Below, one piece after another: positions 8,195 through 16,585 of a stretch of DNA of 64,000 bases (position 1 is its first letter; every line of letters starts with the position of its first letter). The position numbers and the translations under genes were made by a program. The stretch is taken from the NCBI RefSeq assembly GCF_027533625.1, contig NZ_JAQAGZ010000003.1:124001-188000 (forward strand), given 5' to 3'. Below the pieces are notes generated by a model. The model had not been told where the DNA came from. It made no database searches and saw nothing but the letters and a program-made list of their open reading frames with translations. Origin of the DNA: Paenibacillus gyeongsangnamensis (GTDB lineage: Bacteria; Bacillota; Bacilli; Paenibacillales; NBRC-103111).

Positions 8195-8881
8195 TTAGAC
8201 GTGAAGCCACCAAATGCCGGCGCACTCCGGCACGCGTGAAGCTTTTCCGGCCGCTACCCGATCGGCCAGCTCGTCTCCGAAGAAGAAGCGGGTCAGCTCC
8301 TCGGCTTGCCGGGGAGAGTCGAATTCATAATCCGTCCGGATCGCCCGATGGGAGAATCCGTAATCCTCCGTTAAAGCGGCATAATATGCGGTTAAGAAAG
8401 AGGGGGGCTTCGGCTTCTCCACCCCGGTACCCAGCGTCTCGAATAAAACGAGCGTTCCGTTCGGGCGAAGAATCCGTTTCATCTCCACGATCATTTGCCG
8501 GAGATTCTGCCGCCAGTCCGGTGTATTGCTGCTCGCCAAATAGCAGATCGTCCAGCCGGCGACGGCCAGGTCCGCGCTCCGGTCTTCCAATGGCAGGCTG
8601 CGGTGGTCGGCTGCAGCGGTCGTCCAATTCGATAAACCTGCCTCTGCGAGCCTTGCCGCGGCCACTTTCAGCATTGCTTCCGACGCATCGAGGGCTATAA
8701 TCGAACGGGCGTAGGGGGCCAGAGGGACGGTAAGCCGTCCGGTGCCCGCTCCCAGGTCAACGATATCAAGACCTCTTATATTCTTGATTTCTTCGATGAA
8801 AGGGACAAGCTCCGGCTGCTTCGAGATCATCAAATGATAATTCAAGACTCCGTGCTCATAAATTTGATCGTGATTCGGCAT
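8195..8881 (-). CDS. Class I SAM-dependent methyltransferase
   Basis: A 228-residue cytoplasmic protein. Motif I (LDIVDLGAGTGRL, near residues 38-50) binds S-adenosylmethionine, followed by an acidic residue at the end of strand two (IIALDASEAML) and motif II (DLAVAGWTICYL) near residue 110. The C-terminal third carries the substrate-specific part and is not diagnostic, so the acceptor is unknown. The minus-strand start has AGGAGGA a few bases upstream. It is convergent with the truncated VOC gene and stands alone. Its ubiE/methyltransferase-11-like core could serve small molecules or a cofactor. Confidence 0.85.
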   Translation of the reverse strand: MPNHDQIYEHGVLNYHLMISKQPELVPFIEEIKNIRGLDIVDLGAGTGRLTVPLAPYARSIIALDASEAMLKVAAARLAEAGLSNWTTAAADHRSLPLEDRSADLAVAGWTICYLASSNTPDWRQNLRQMIVEMKRILRPNGTLVLFETLGTGVEKPKPPSFLTAYYAALTEDYGFSHRAIRTDYEFDSPRQAEELTRFFFGDELADRVAAGKASRVPECAGIWWLHV

Positions 8882-8986
8882 ATGAATGATTCCTCCTGCG
8901 TGATCGTCTCGCTTTCCTGATCTACCATAAGCTCTGACGTAACGTGAAGGTCAAGCGGCAAATCGATAGGTACGTTCTAACCCATT

Positions 8987-9190
8987 TCACAGCATCTTCA
9001 GCTTGCGAAGCGTGTCTTGGTTGATGCCGGAACGGATTTTTATTGAAACCTGCATGCGGTTGACCGCGACTCTTAAGCTGTCCAGCACCTCTTGCGCTTC
9101 GATGAAATATTCCTCGTCGCCGAACATCCGATAAAGTCTCATGTAGTCGTTATATTCGTCCAGCCATTCGTTGAAGTTAATAAAAATCAT
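8987..9190 (-). CDS. Small hypothetical protein (67 aa)
   Basis: A short, charged, mostly helical protein (MIFINFNEWLDEYNDY start, tyrosine- and glutamate-rich). It starts at an ATG with AAGGAGTG 6 bases ahead on the minus strand, which supports translation. No family recognised. It is separated by about 105 bases from the methyltransferase gene and may share a promoter region with the rightward amidase gene. Confidence 0.6.
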   Translation of the reverse strand: MIFINFNEWLDEYNDYMRLYRMFGDEEYFIEAQEVLDSLRVAVNRMQVSIKIRSGINQDTLRKLKML

Positions 9191-9315
9191 ATTTTATCAC
9201 TCCTTGCTTCCATTCTACTATGCGCATATTAAAATAAGATGAACACGGCATGAACGGAAACTGAATGATGAACAAGCCGGCCGCATGTTGTTCACAATGA
9301 AGAGAGGTGATCTTA

Positions 9316-10761
9316 TTGAAACCTTTTTACGAAGCGACGATCGAAGAATTGCAGCAGGCCATGGAAGAAGGAAGCAGCTCGTCTTTGGAGCTGGTTCAGC
9401 AGTATATGGAACGGATTGCTCAGTACGACCGTCAGGGGCCCTGCATCAACTCGGTGCTGGAGCTGAACCCGGATGCACTGCATCTGGCGGAAGCCGCCGA
9501 TGCTGAGCGGCGTCAAGGGAACGTATGGGGGCCGTTTCACGGGATTCCGGTGCTGCTGAAGGACAATATTCAAACGGCGGACCGGATGCATACGAGTGCC
9601 GGATCGATTGCGCTGGCGGGTCATTATGCACGAGAGGATGCGTTCCTCGTGAAGCGTCTTCGGGAGGCCGGAGCCATCCTTCTGGGCAAGACGAATATGA
9701 CGGAATGGGCGAATTATATGACCGACGGCATGCCGGGAGGGTACAGCTCCCGCGGCGGGCAGGTGCTGAATCCTTATGGGGCGGAATTCCCCGCAGGAGG
9801 CTCCAGCACGGGGAGCGGAGCGGCGGTCGCCGCTGGATTTGCCGCCGCCTCCGTTGGCACCGAGACGTCCGGCTCCATTCTGAGTCCTGCGATTAACAAT
9901 TCCGTCGTAGGGATTAAGCCGACCCTCGGACTGATCAGCCGGAGCGGGATCGTTCCGCTCGCTCACAGCCAGGATACCGCAGGACCGCTTGCCCGAACGG
10001 TCGCCGATGCGGCTCTGCTGCTCGGCATTCTGTGCGGCAAGGACAGGGAGGATGCGTCTACCGGAGCTTCGGCGGGCCGAGAAGTTCATGATTACCGCGT
10101 TTATTTGGACAAAGACGGCCTGAAAGGAGCTCGGATCGGCATTCCGCGCCGTGTTTATCACCAAACACTCCGAGATGAAGAGCGGGAGCGGTTCGAGGGC
10201 CTGCTGCGGGAAATAGCGGATGCCGGCGCAGAGCTCGTCGATCCGGCGGACATTGCGACGGCCGAGGAGCTGAATTACCGGTCCGAGGTATTCCGCCATG
10301 AGTTCAAAGCCGATTTGAACGCTTACTTAAGCAAGCTGCCTCCGGAGCTTCCCGTTCGGTCGCTGCGGGAGCTGATTGCGTTTAACGAAGCTCATACGGA
10401 GCAAGCTCTGAAATACGGTCAAGTCAAGCTGGAGTGGGCGGAGGAAACCACCGGAACGCTGACGGAGCCGAGGTATATTCTGGACCGGCTGAAGGACCTC
10501 CGGCTTTCGCGGGAGGAGGGCATCGACGCCGTGCTCAAGCGGCACAGGCTGGATGCGCTGTTGTTTCCCAGAGGAAACGGCGACGCCATTGCCGCTAAAG
10601 CCGGCTATCCTTCCATCGCCTTGCCGGCCGGTTATTTAAGCAGCGGCAAGCCGTTCGGCGTCATGTTCACGGGCACGGCGTTCGCGGAGCCGGTGCTGAT
10701 CAAGCTTGCGTACGCCTTCGAGCAGCTTCGTCCGCGCAGGAAAACTCCCGCCTGGGATTGA
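9316..10761 (+). CDS. Amidase signature family hydrolase
   Basis: A 481-residue protein of the amidase signature family (GatA-like), which cleaves amide bonds with a Ser-cisSer-Lys triad. K82 (VLLKDN), the GGSSTGSG loop (S163/S164) and the nucleophile S187 (GTETSGSI) are all present. TTG 9316 is chosen as the start because the ribosome site AGAGAGGTG at 9301-9309 lies 6 bases ahead; GTG 9307 is inside that site. No gatC or gatB is adjacent, so this is likely a stand-alone catabolic or detoxifying amidase rather than the tRNA amidotransferase subunit. Substrate not predictable. It converges head-on with the small membrane protein gene, the two stops abutting. Confidence 0.88.
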   Translation: MKPFYEATIEELQQAMEEGSSSSLELVQQYMERIAQYDRQGPCINSVLELNPDALHLAEAADAERRQGNVWGPFHGIPVLLKDNIQTADRMHTSAGSIALAGHYAREDAFLVKRLREAGAILLGKTNMTEWANYMTDGMPGGYSSRGGQVLNPYGAEFPAGGSSTGSGAAVAAGFAAASVGTETSGSILSPAINNSVVGIKPTLGLISRSGIVPLAHSQDTAGPLARTVADAALLLGILCGKDREDASTGASAGREVHDYRVYLDKDGLKGARIGIPRRVYHQTLRDEERERFEGLLREIADAGAELVDPADIATAEELNYRSEVFRHEFKADLNAYLSKLPPELPVRSLRELIAFNEAHTEQALKYGQVKLEWAEETTGTLTEPRYILDRLKDLRLSREEGIDAVLKRHRLDALLFPRGNGDAIAAKAGYPSIALPAGYLSSGKPFGVMFTGTAFAEPVLIKLAYAFEQLRPRRKTPAWD

Positions 10762-10959
10762 CTAGGCGGAACCCTCGCGGGAGTGGAACAGCTTCATGAC
10801 GGCGAACCGAAGAACCAGCGGCACGGTAACGAAGCCGATCAACAGTGAACCGCCCAGGCCGGCGCTGCCGAATTCGGAGGAGAGCCAGGCACCTGCGACG
10901 ATCCACATGATAATCAGGAGCAAGAAGAGTCCCGATAGAATTAGACATTTTTTCAGCAT
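10762..10959 (-). CDS. Small membrane protein (65 aa)
   Basis: Two hydrophobic helices (residues about 5-25 and 35-52) separated by a short polar/glycine turn, with a basic C-terminal tail. The second of two in-frame ATGs (10959) is chosen since GGGAGG sits only 3 bases before the first one (10965) but 9 before the second. Its last base abuts the stop of the convergent amidase gene. No family recognised. Confidence 0.6.
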   Translation of the reverse strand: MLKKCLILSGLFLLLIIMWIVAGAWLSSEFGSAGLGGSLLIGFVTVPLVLRFAVMKLFHSREGSA

Positions 10960-11015
10960 CTGCATCAGCCTCCCTATAAAAGCATTATACCATTTTCTGG
11001 AAGTGCTTGCGTATG

Positions 11016-11058
11016 TAAAAGCCGCCGCCCGGACGAAATTCTCAGGCAGCGGCTTTTT
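11016..11058. terminator. Hairpin terminator between small membrane protein and SDR genes
   Basis: AAAAGCCGC pairs with GCGGCTTTT around a 23-base loop, followed on either strand by a short T/A tract. It lies just past the 3' end of the leftward SDR gene, which it probably terminates. Confidence 0.6.
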
Positions 11059-11106
11059 GAACGTTACGAAAGTTAGTTTGCCTTTTTTCCAATGGTGAAG
11101 CGTAAA

Positions 11107-11862
11107 TTAGCGGGCGGTCCAGCCTCCGTCGATGATCAGCTCGGTACCGGTGACGAAGGAAGACTCGTCCGAAGCGAGGTACATGACGCCGTAAGCGATA
11201 TCCTCCGGTTTGCCGAGACGGGGCAACGGCGTGCCGGCTTCGAACATTTGGCGTGCTCCCGCGTCCAGAGCCTGCTGAATCATCGGCGTCTCAATGATGC
11301 CGGGATGTACGGAGTTGACCCGAATGCTGTCTTTGGCCAGCTCGACGGCCGCGGCTTTGGACAGGGCGCGGAGCGCTCCTTTGGACGCGGTATAGCCGTT
11401 CGTGTAATTCAGCGCAACGATCCCAGCGATGGAGGAAATGTTAATAATGGAGCCGCCGCCGGCCTTCTTCATCTCCGGAAGTACATATTTCATTCCGAGC
11501 ACGCAGCCGGTCAAGTTAATGTTCAACACCTTGTTCCACTCCTCGAGCGTGAATTGGCTGAGCCCGGCATCCGTGCTGACGCCTGCATTGTTGACTAACA
11601 CATCGACCTTGCCGAACGATTCGACGGCCTTGTCGACGACAAGCTTCCAATCGTCCTCGGAGGTGACATTGTGATGCACGGCGATCGCTTCACCGCCGGC
11701 CTGCTTTATCTCCGCTACAAGCGCCTCCAGCGGTCCTGCCTGAAGATCGGTAGCGACTACTCTCGCGCCCTCTTCAGCGAACAGCCGAGCTTCCGCTGCG
11801 CCCTGCCCCATAGCGGCCCCGGTAATAATCACGACTTTGCCATCCAAACGTAAACGTCCCAT
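11107..11862 (-). CDS. SDR family NAD(P)-dependent oxidoreductase
   Basis: A 251-residue classical short-chain dehydrogenase/reductase. The nucleotide-binding glycine motif reads TGAAMGQG near residues 12-19 (canonical TGxxxGxG), followed by VNNAG near residue 87, the catalytic serine in NISSIAG and the Y-x-x-x-K pair in NGYTASKGAL, and the family C terminus GTELIIDGGW. It likely oxidises or reduces an alcohol/ketone with NAD(P). ATG 11862 is preferred over 11871 because GGGAGG touches the latter. It is divergent from a TetR gene, and the shared 200-base gap holds a perfect palindrome within a promoter, so TetR control is likely. Confidence 0.9.
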   Translation of the reverse strand: MGRLRLDGKVVIITGAAMGQGAAEARLFAEEGARVVATDLQAGPLEALVAEIKQAGGEAIAVHHNVTSEDDWKLVVDKAVESFGKVDVLVNNAGVSTDAGLSQFTLEEWNKVLNINLTGCVLGMKYVLPEMKKAGGGSIINISSIAGIVALNYTNGYTASKGALRALSKAAAVELAKDSIRVNSVHPGIIETPMIQQALDAGARQMFEAGTPLPRLGKPEDIAYGVMYLASDESSFVTGTELIIDGGWTAR

Positions 11863-11923
11863 GATGATCATCCTCCCTTAATCGTCAGTTTTATTTAAAA
11901 TCGTCTGTAAAATCGACAAGTTA

Positions 11924-11953
11924 TTGTTTAAACATCATGATGTCGTTTAATAT
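11924..11953 (+). promoter_or_regulatory. Promoter with palindromic operator in SDR/TetR gap
   Basis: TTGTTT (11924-11929) and TAATAT (11948-11953) are 18 bases apart and read toward the TetR gene. The perfect 12-base palindrome ACATCATGATGT (11932-11943) lies between them, well placed for a repressor that would block this promoter. Binding by the adjacent TetR protein is inference. Confidence 0.5.
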
Positions 11954-12068
11954 TATATCGAGGACGCCGTTTCCTTACAAACATCAGCTTCGGAGGAATT
12001 GCCGCATATGCGACAAACCTCCTATCGTTTGATGCGGAAGTCCGATATCTTAGACAAGGGGGAGCCGC

Positions 12069-12671
12069 ATGTCGAATAAAGACTCAAAGCCCGACCCGCG
12101 GGTGGCGCGCACGCGTCAATGGCTCAGAGATGCGCTGATTCAATTGATTCATGAACGGGATTACGAGAAGATTACCGTACAGGATATCGCCGAGCGGGCG
12201 GCGGTGAACCGCGCGACGTTTTACCTGCATTATCGGGATAAGCTGGATCTGCTCGAGAAAAGCGTCGAAGAGATGACGGAGGCGCTCGAGGCATCGCTGC
12301 TTGAGACCTTCGACAACCAGGCTCGGACCGATGAGCCCCATCCGACGTTCATTCGTTTGTTCGAGCAAATTGCGGCGAACGGGGTATTTTACCGAGTGCT
12401 GCTTACGGAAAAAAGTCTGCCCTTGCTGTCACGCAAGCTGACGGAAGTGGTGACCGCTTTTGTCGGCCGTGGGCTGATCTTTATGCTCGAGGAGAGCCTA
12501 CTCGCTGTATCTAGGGAAATCGTACTGCGGTACACTGCTGCAGCTTTCCTGGGGGTAATTACGTGGTGGCTGGAGAACGATATGCCCTACACGCCCAAAT
12601 ATATGGCCGGCCAATTGATGCGGATGGCGACGGTCGGACCTTATGAGACGAATCCTTTTGGTCAAGCCTAG
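12069..12671 (+). CDS. TetR/AcrR family transcriptional regulator
   Basis: A 200-residue regulator. The N-terminal helix-turn-helix spans about residues 15-60 (RQWLRDALIQLIHER, ITVQDIAERAAVNRATFYLHY), the classic TetR signature; the C-terminal ligand-binding half (about 70-195) is typical of TetR_C_7-like proteins with the late W.WLENDMPYTP segment. ATG 12069 has AAGGGGGAG upstream. It is divergent from the SDR gene and probably autoregulates and controls that gene through the palindrome in between. The inducer is unknown. Confidence 0.88.
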   Translation: MSNKDSKPDPRVARTRQWLRDALIQLIHERDYEKITVQDIAERAAVNRATFYLHYRDKLDLLEKSVEEMTEALEASLLETFDNQARTDEPHPTFIRLFEQIAANGVFYRVLLTEKSLPLLSRKLTEVVTAFVGRGLIFMLEESLLAVSREIVLRYTAAAFLGVITWWLENDMPYTPKYMAGQLMRMATVGPYETNPFGQA

Positions 12672-12745
12672 TCTTTCGCAGCGGTTATTCCTTTCGTTTC
12701 TAGGAATAATAAGGAGGAAGCGAATAGCGAAACGGAGTGAGATCA

Positions 12746-12934
12746 TTGACGGAAAAGAAGCAGCATGGACAAGGACATGTCGAATTCAGGGCCCCTGCGG
12801 TCAAGCTGACAGCGGATCTGCCGGGGGACGACGAAATGCGCCGGCATCTGGACGAAACGATGAAGAACGACGGTTACCCCGGAACGTGCGCCGTGATCCG
12901 GCCGGAAACGGAGGAAGAGAAGGATTCTCCATGA
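12746..12934 (+). CDS. Small hypothetical protein coupled to a broken FAD oxidoreductase gene
   Basis: A 62-residue hydrophilic protein (TEKKQHGQGHVEFRAP start, EEEKDSP end) with TTG start 12746 behind GGAGTGAG. Its TGA overlaps the ATG of the following FAD oxidoreductase remnant as ATGA (12931-12934), the coupling normally seen between cofunctional genes, which supports it being real. Family not recognised. Since its partner is destroyed, it may itself be on the way to decay. Confidence 0.5.
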   Translation: MTEKKQHGQGHVEFRAPAVKLTADLPGDDEMRRHLDETMKNDGYPGTCAVIRPETEEEKDSP

Positions 12935-13269
12935 CCGCGCCGTCCGTTCATCCGCCGGCGCTGCCGGTCTATCCCGAATCGTACTGGCTGGCTTCGACCA
13001 GCCTTCCTTCCTTTCCGAGACTGACACGGAACATTCATGCGGATGTGGACATTGTCGGCGCAGGCATAACCGGCATTACGACGCACCCCAAGGTCCGCTA
13101 CTACCGAACGGAGGTTCATTACAGCCCGAAACACGGCCGACCACCAGGCTTTAGTGAATCCAGGTTCGTTACTAAGGAACCTGGATTCACTAGCGGAGTG
13201 TCGGCCGCTAAGTATCGTAGTGTCAGCCGCAGAGTGGCAAGGTGTAATGAACTTCCGAGACCATTGTGA
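12931..13269 (+). pseudogene. FAD-dependent oxidoreductase N terminus, truncated by repeat A
   Basis: The first 50 or so codons encode a typical start of a DAO/Rieske-type FAD oxidoreductase: PESYWLASTSLPSFPRL, then ADVDIVGAGITGITT with the GxGxxG dinucleotide-binding motif. At about 13081 the frame passes into non-coding palindromic repeat sequence (family A) and stops at 13267-13269. Full family members are roughly 400-520 residues, so over 80 percent is lost. The junction right after the glycine motif suggests deletion associated with the repeat. It is translationally coupled to the small gene before it. Confidence 0.75.
13099..13266. repeat. Repeat family A, copy 1 (nested palindrome)
   Basis: The core TAGTGAATCCAGGTTC pairs with GAACCTGGATTCACTA (about 13152-13192). 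Outside it, CGGCCG..-type arms and then GGAGGTTCATTACAGC (about 13110) pair with GGTGTAATGAACTTCC (about 13240). The same nested organisation recurs twice at 33.3-33.6 kb. This copy lies at the break point of the FAD oxidoreductase remnant. Confidence 0.8.
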
Positions 13270-13320
13270 ATAACAGAGCTCATGGAATCCTTGGAATATA
13301 ATTCCTTGTCAATAATCTAA

Positions 13321-13345
13321 CCGTTCGGGCACCCGGACGGTTTTT
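13321..13345 (+). terminator. Hairpin terminator after repeat A copy 1
   Basis: CCGT-T-CGGG and CCCG-G-ACGG form a short GC-rich stem followed by TTTTT. It isolates the polyketide synthase operon from the decayed genes upstream. Confidence 0.7.
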
Positions 13346-13455
13346 CCTATTTTCACGGTAACAGATGTCCGGCAGTGCAGAAGCGGGGGCATATTGCGCC
13401 TGTTGTCGGAATAGGTATGGAGAAGCAGCTTGTACGCTGGAGAGGAGGCTGGGGG

Positions 13456-14628
13456 ATGGACAATGAACCAGTAGAGCGCAAACGGGCTGCGGCCATTCTG
13501 GGGATTGGCACGGCGGTTCCGGCTTATCGGTTGGATCAGCACGAGGTATCCGGACGCTTAAGCGACGCGCTGCGGGACAATCTTGATTCGATGCGCTGGG
13601 CCAAACGCATCTTCAAGCAATGCGGCGTGGACACCCGTTACACGTGCGAGGCGGATTTGCTCGAGCCTGCAGAGCAGTGCAGGTATTTTCCGACAGGGCC
13701 GAAGGATGGCGTGCCGGCTACGAGGGAGCGGATGGAGAAGTACAAGCAGGCTTCGATTCCTTTGGCCTTCGAAGCGGCGGTGCGGGCGCTTGAAGACAGC
13801 CATACGCAGCCGTCGGAGATTACGCATCTGATTACGGTGAGCTGCACCGGACAGTTTCTGCCCGGTCTGGATGCCGCTCTGACCGTCCGGCTTGGACTAT
13901 CGCCCCATCTCCAGCGGATCCCGCTCCAATTCTTGGGTTGTGCTGCCGGATTGAGAGCAGTGTGCCTTTCCAAACAACTCGTATCTGACCTGCCGGGGAT
14001 CAAAGTGCTTGTCGTTTGTGTGGAGCTCTGCACGCTCCATATCCAACCCTCCGGCACAAGGGAGGCATTGTTCGGCGCTTCCTTCTTCGGCGACGGAGCC
14101 TCGGCCTGCGTCATCGGACTCCCTGAGACAAGGCACCGGCGGCTGTTCGAGCTTGGCGAAGAGCATACGGCGCTGCTCCCCGATTCGGCGGACGAGATGG
14201 TGTGGGAGGTCGGCAATACCGGGTTCGATCTGTATTTGTCCCCGAACATTCCGAAGCTTCTGGGCCGCTTCCTTCCGCAAGAGCTTAGCTTGCTGCTTCG
14301 GGACGGCGTGCTTCCCGAGCTGTGGGCCATCCACCCGGGAGGGCGGGGGATTATTGATACTCTGCAGGAGCTGTTCCGGCTGTCGGAGGAGCAAACCCGG
14401 CCGAGCCGAAGCACGCTCCGTGATTATGGGAATATGTCCTCCGCGACGCTCCTATTCGTGCTGGATGCCATTCGGCGGGAGCAGGAGGCCTCGGCTCAGG
14501 GCTCCGAAAGCCGGAGCGGGGTTGCGCTCGCCTTCGGACCAGGGGTGACGGCGGAAATGATCCGGCTGACTTATTGCCCTGCAGGCTCCTTGACGGAAGC
14601 CGGCGCTCTGGAGAAAGCGCATGTTTAG
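13456..14628 (+). CDS. Type III polyketide synthase (chalcone/stilbene synthase-like)
   Basis: A 390-residue thiolase-fold homodimeric enzyme that extends an acyl-CoA with malonyl-CoA and cyclises the product, typically to alkylpyrones or alkylresorcinols in Bacillales (BpsA-like). The catalytic triad is complete: C162 (QFLGCAAG), H293 (WAIHPGG) and N326 (YGNMSSAT). The GVDTRYTCE region near residue 55 and the C-terminal GVALAFGPGVTAEM are family hallmarks. ATG 13456 has AGAGGAGG 7 bases ahead. It heads a four-gene run: its end overlaps the methyltransferase start by 8 bases, then follow an FAD oxidoreductase and an MMPL exporter, a biosynthetic cluster for a modified lipidic polyketide. The product is inferred, not shown. 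Confidence 0.93.
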   Translation: MDNEPVERKRAAAILGIGTAVPAYRLDQHEVSGRLSDALRDNLDSMRWAKRIFKQCGVDTRYTCEADLLEPAEQCRYFPTGPKDGVPATRERMEKYKQASIPLAFEAAVRALEDSHTQPSEITHLITVSCTGQFLPGLDAALTVRLGLSPHLQRIPLQFLGCAAGLRAVCLSKQLVSDLPGIKVLVVCVELCTLHIQPSGTREALFGASFFGDGASACVIGLPETRHRRLFELGEEHTALLPDSADEMVWEVGNTGFDLYLSPNIPKLLGRFLPQELSLLLRDGVLPELWAIHPGGRGIIDTLQELFRLSEEQTRPSRSTLRDYGNMSSATLLFVLDAIRREQEASAQGSESRSGVALAFGPGVTAEMIRLTYCPAGSLTEAGALEKAHV

Positions 14629-15331
14629 CCTGCTGCGCGATCGGGCCGAACCGCCGGAGCTGATGGACGACCTATCCGCGGGAGGAGCCGAACTGCGGGA
14701 GGCGCTGCAGCATTTGCGGCGCTTGAACCGGATTTACCGGGCGGCCGTTCCTACACTCTACGGGGTGCAGCGGCTGTGGCATCGGGCGAACAGACCGAGG
14801 AGATTCTCCGTTCTGGATATCGGCTGCGGTTCCGGAGACGTCAACCGCCGGCTGCTGCGCTGGGCGGAGGCGAACGGGATTGAATTAAGCCTTACATTGG
14901 TGGACGTTACGGAAGAAGCCTGCGAAGAGGCAAGAGCTTATTATCGGGGAGATTCCCGGGTACGGGTAAGGCGAGGCGACTTGTACGAGCTCCCGGAGGA
15001 ATGCGCGGAGGTAGTGACGGGAACTCAGTTTCTTCACCATTTTGCGGACAAGCGGCTGGAAGGAGCGGTTCGGCACATGGTGCGGGCTTCCCGGTGGGGT
15101 ACCGTCATCAACGATATTCATCGCCACGCGGTTCCGTGGGCGGCGGTTTGGATCACGACCCGGCTTATGTCGCGCAACCGCTATATCCGCCATGACGGTC
15201 CGCTCTCCGTAGCCAAGGGCTTCCGGTCCGACGATTGGGAGGCGCTGCGGGACGGACTCGGAGAGGGGGAGCTTGAATATCGTTGGATGCCGCTTTTCCG
15301 CTATGCCGTAATCATCCCCAAGCGGGGGTGA
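14621..15331 (+). CDS. SAM-dependent methyltransferase of the type III PKS cluster
   Basis: A 236-residue class I methyltransferase. Motif I is LDIGCGSGDVN near residues 65-75, the acidic strand-two end is LTLVDVTEEA, and TGTQFLHHF forms motif II. The Y.A..PTLYGV region ahead of motif I and the C-terminal MSRNRYIRHDGPLSVAKGF..DDW block match methyltransferases that accompany bacterial type III PKS genes. The natural role would be O- or C-methylation of the pyrone or resorcinol ring. It starts inside the synthase gene (8-base overlap), implying coupled translation, and is followed by the FAD oxidoreductase after 26 bases. Confidence 0.88.
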   Translation: MFSLLRDRAEPPELMDDLSAGGAELREALQHLRRLNRIYRAAVPTLYGVQRLWHRANRPRRFSVLDIGCGSGDVNRRLLRWAEANGIELSLTLVDVTEEACEEARAYYRGDSRVRVRRGDLYELPEECAEVVTGTQFLHHFADKRLEGAVRHMVRASRWGTVINDIHRHAVPWAAVWITTRLMSRNRYIRHDGPLSVAKGFRSDDWEALRDGLGEGELEYRWMPLFRYAVIIPKRG

Positions 15332-15357
15332 GAGCATGACGGGGGCGGGTGAAGTAA

Positions 15358-16533
15358 GTGGAGCAAATGGAGCAGATTGAGCAGATTGAGCTGATGGAAC
15401 CGGGAATCACAAGTCGAGTACGGGATGCGGCTGTGATCGGCGCCGGCGTAGCGGGCAGCAGTGCCGCCAAAGCGCTCGCGGACCGGGGATGGGACGTCGT
15501 CCTGATCGACGGCCGCCGGTTTCCCCGGCATAAAGTGTGCGGAGAGTTCCTGTCTCCCGAATCGCGGGGGATGCTGGAGGCGTTCGGCCTTATTGACACC
15601 GTACAGTCGCTGCGCCCGGCGGAAATCGACCGGGCGCGTCTTTGGTTAAGCCGCGGCCGGCCGGTTGAAGCTGCGCTCCCCGGCGGTGCCTGGGGGGTCA
15701 GCCGCTATGCGCTGGACCGGTCGCTGCAGCTTGCGGCGATTGAGGCGGGTGTGGAGCTGCTCCAGGGCGTAACGGTTACGACCGTATGCGCAGAGGACGG
15801 GGGCTACCGCCTTGCGGCTAAAGGCGGCGGCTTCCCGGGACAAGCCATTAGGGCACGGGCCGTCATTGCCGCATGGGGAGGACGCAGAGGTACGGGCGCT
15901 AAGGAGCCGCGTCCGCCCAATGAAGCGTATATCGGCGTAAAAACGCATTACGAGGGTATAGAGGGGATCTCGGCCGTAGAATTATTCTTCTTCCCCGGCG
16001 GTTATATGGGCATATCCCCCATTGAAGACGGACGGGTCAACGTGGCCGCCTTGCTGAAGCAGGATGCGTTCCGGGACAAAGAGTCGTCGGTGCTGGGCTG
16101 GATCCGCGCGGCCGGCCGGCGTAACCCGAGACTGCGAGATTTGCTGGAGCGAGCGGTACCCGTTCCGGGCACGCAGGCTGCCGTTGCCCCCGTCCGGCTG
16201 CACAGCCGTCCGCTAGCCTGGGACACCGTGCCTTGCATCGGAGACGCGGCCGTCATGATGCCTCCGCTCTGCGGAGACGGGATGTCCATGGCACTGCGAT
16301 CGGCGAGCCTATGCTCGGCTTGGGCGGATGCTTACCTGCGGGGCGAGCTCACGCTCGAGCAGTGGAGAGACGCGTATAGCCGTGCGCTGTCGACGGAGTT
16401 CAGCGGACCGCTGCGCGTCGGCCGCCTGATCCACAAGGTATCCGGTCTTCCCGTTCTGCCCGGGATGCTGGCAGGCCTGTCCCGGTTGATCCCTTCCTTG
16501 CCCGCGGCGATCGTTCGGGCGACGCGCCTCTAG
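15358..16533 (+). CDS. FAD-dependent oxidoreductase, geranylgeranyl-reductase-like, of the PKS cluster
   Basis: A 391-residue flavoprotein. The FAD-binding motif is VIGAGVAGSSAA (about residues 24-35), followed by the group-specific FPRHKVCGEFLSPES block and the second FAD motif IGDAAVMMPPLCGDG near residue 300. Such enzymes oxidise or hydroxylate aromatic or isoprenoid lipids and recur next to type III PKS genes. The N terminus carries a 9-base tandem repeat encoding E-Q-M/I-E-Q-I. Start choice is uncertain: GTG 15358 is used here, ATG 15394 is possible, and the best ribosome site (GGGGGTGAG at about 15324-15332) actually points to an out-of-frame ATG at 15335 that ends after 14 codons. Confidence 0.87.
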   Translation: MEQMEQIEQIELMEPGITSRVRDAAVIGAGVAGSSAAKALADRGWDVVLIDGRRFPRHKVCGEFLSPESRGMLEAFGLIDTVQSLRPAEIDRARLWLSRGRPVEAALPGGAWGVSRYALDRSLQLAAIEAGVELLQGVTVTTVCAEDGGYRLAAKGGGFPGQAIRARAVIAAWGGRRGTGAKEPRPPNEAYIGVKTHYEGIEGISAVELFFFPGGYMGISPIEDGRVNVAALLKQDAFRDKESSVLGWIRAAGRRNPRLRDLLERAVPVPGTQAAVAPVRLHSRPLAWDTVPCIGDAAVMMPPLCGDGMSMALRSASLCSAWADAYLRGELTLEQWRDAYSRALSTEFSGPLRVGRLIHKVSGLPVLPGMLAGLSRLIPSLPAAIVRATRL

Positions 16534-16585
16534 GAAACGGGCCGCAAATTAAGCCTTCGAATTCATTCCGGAGGTGCCTGAGCCC

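Noticed and set aside
7951..8700. A 249-codon plus-strand frame across the VOC end and opposite the methyltransferase
   Set aside because: Arginine/serine-rich shadow of the methyltransferase; it does not restore the missing half of the VOC protein.
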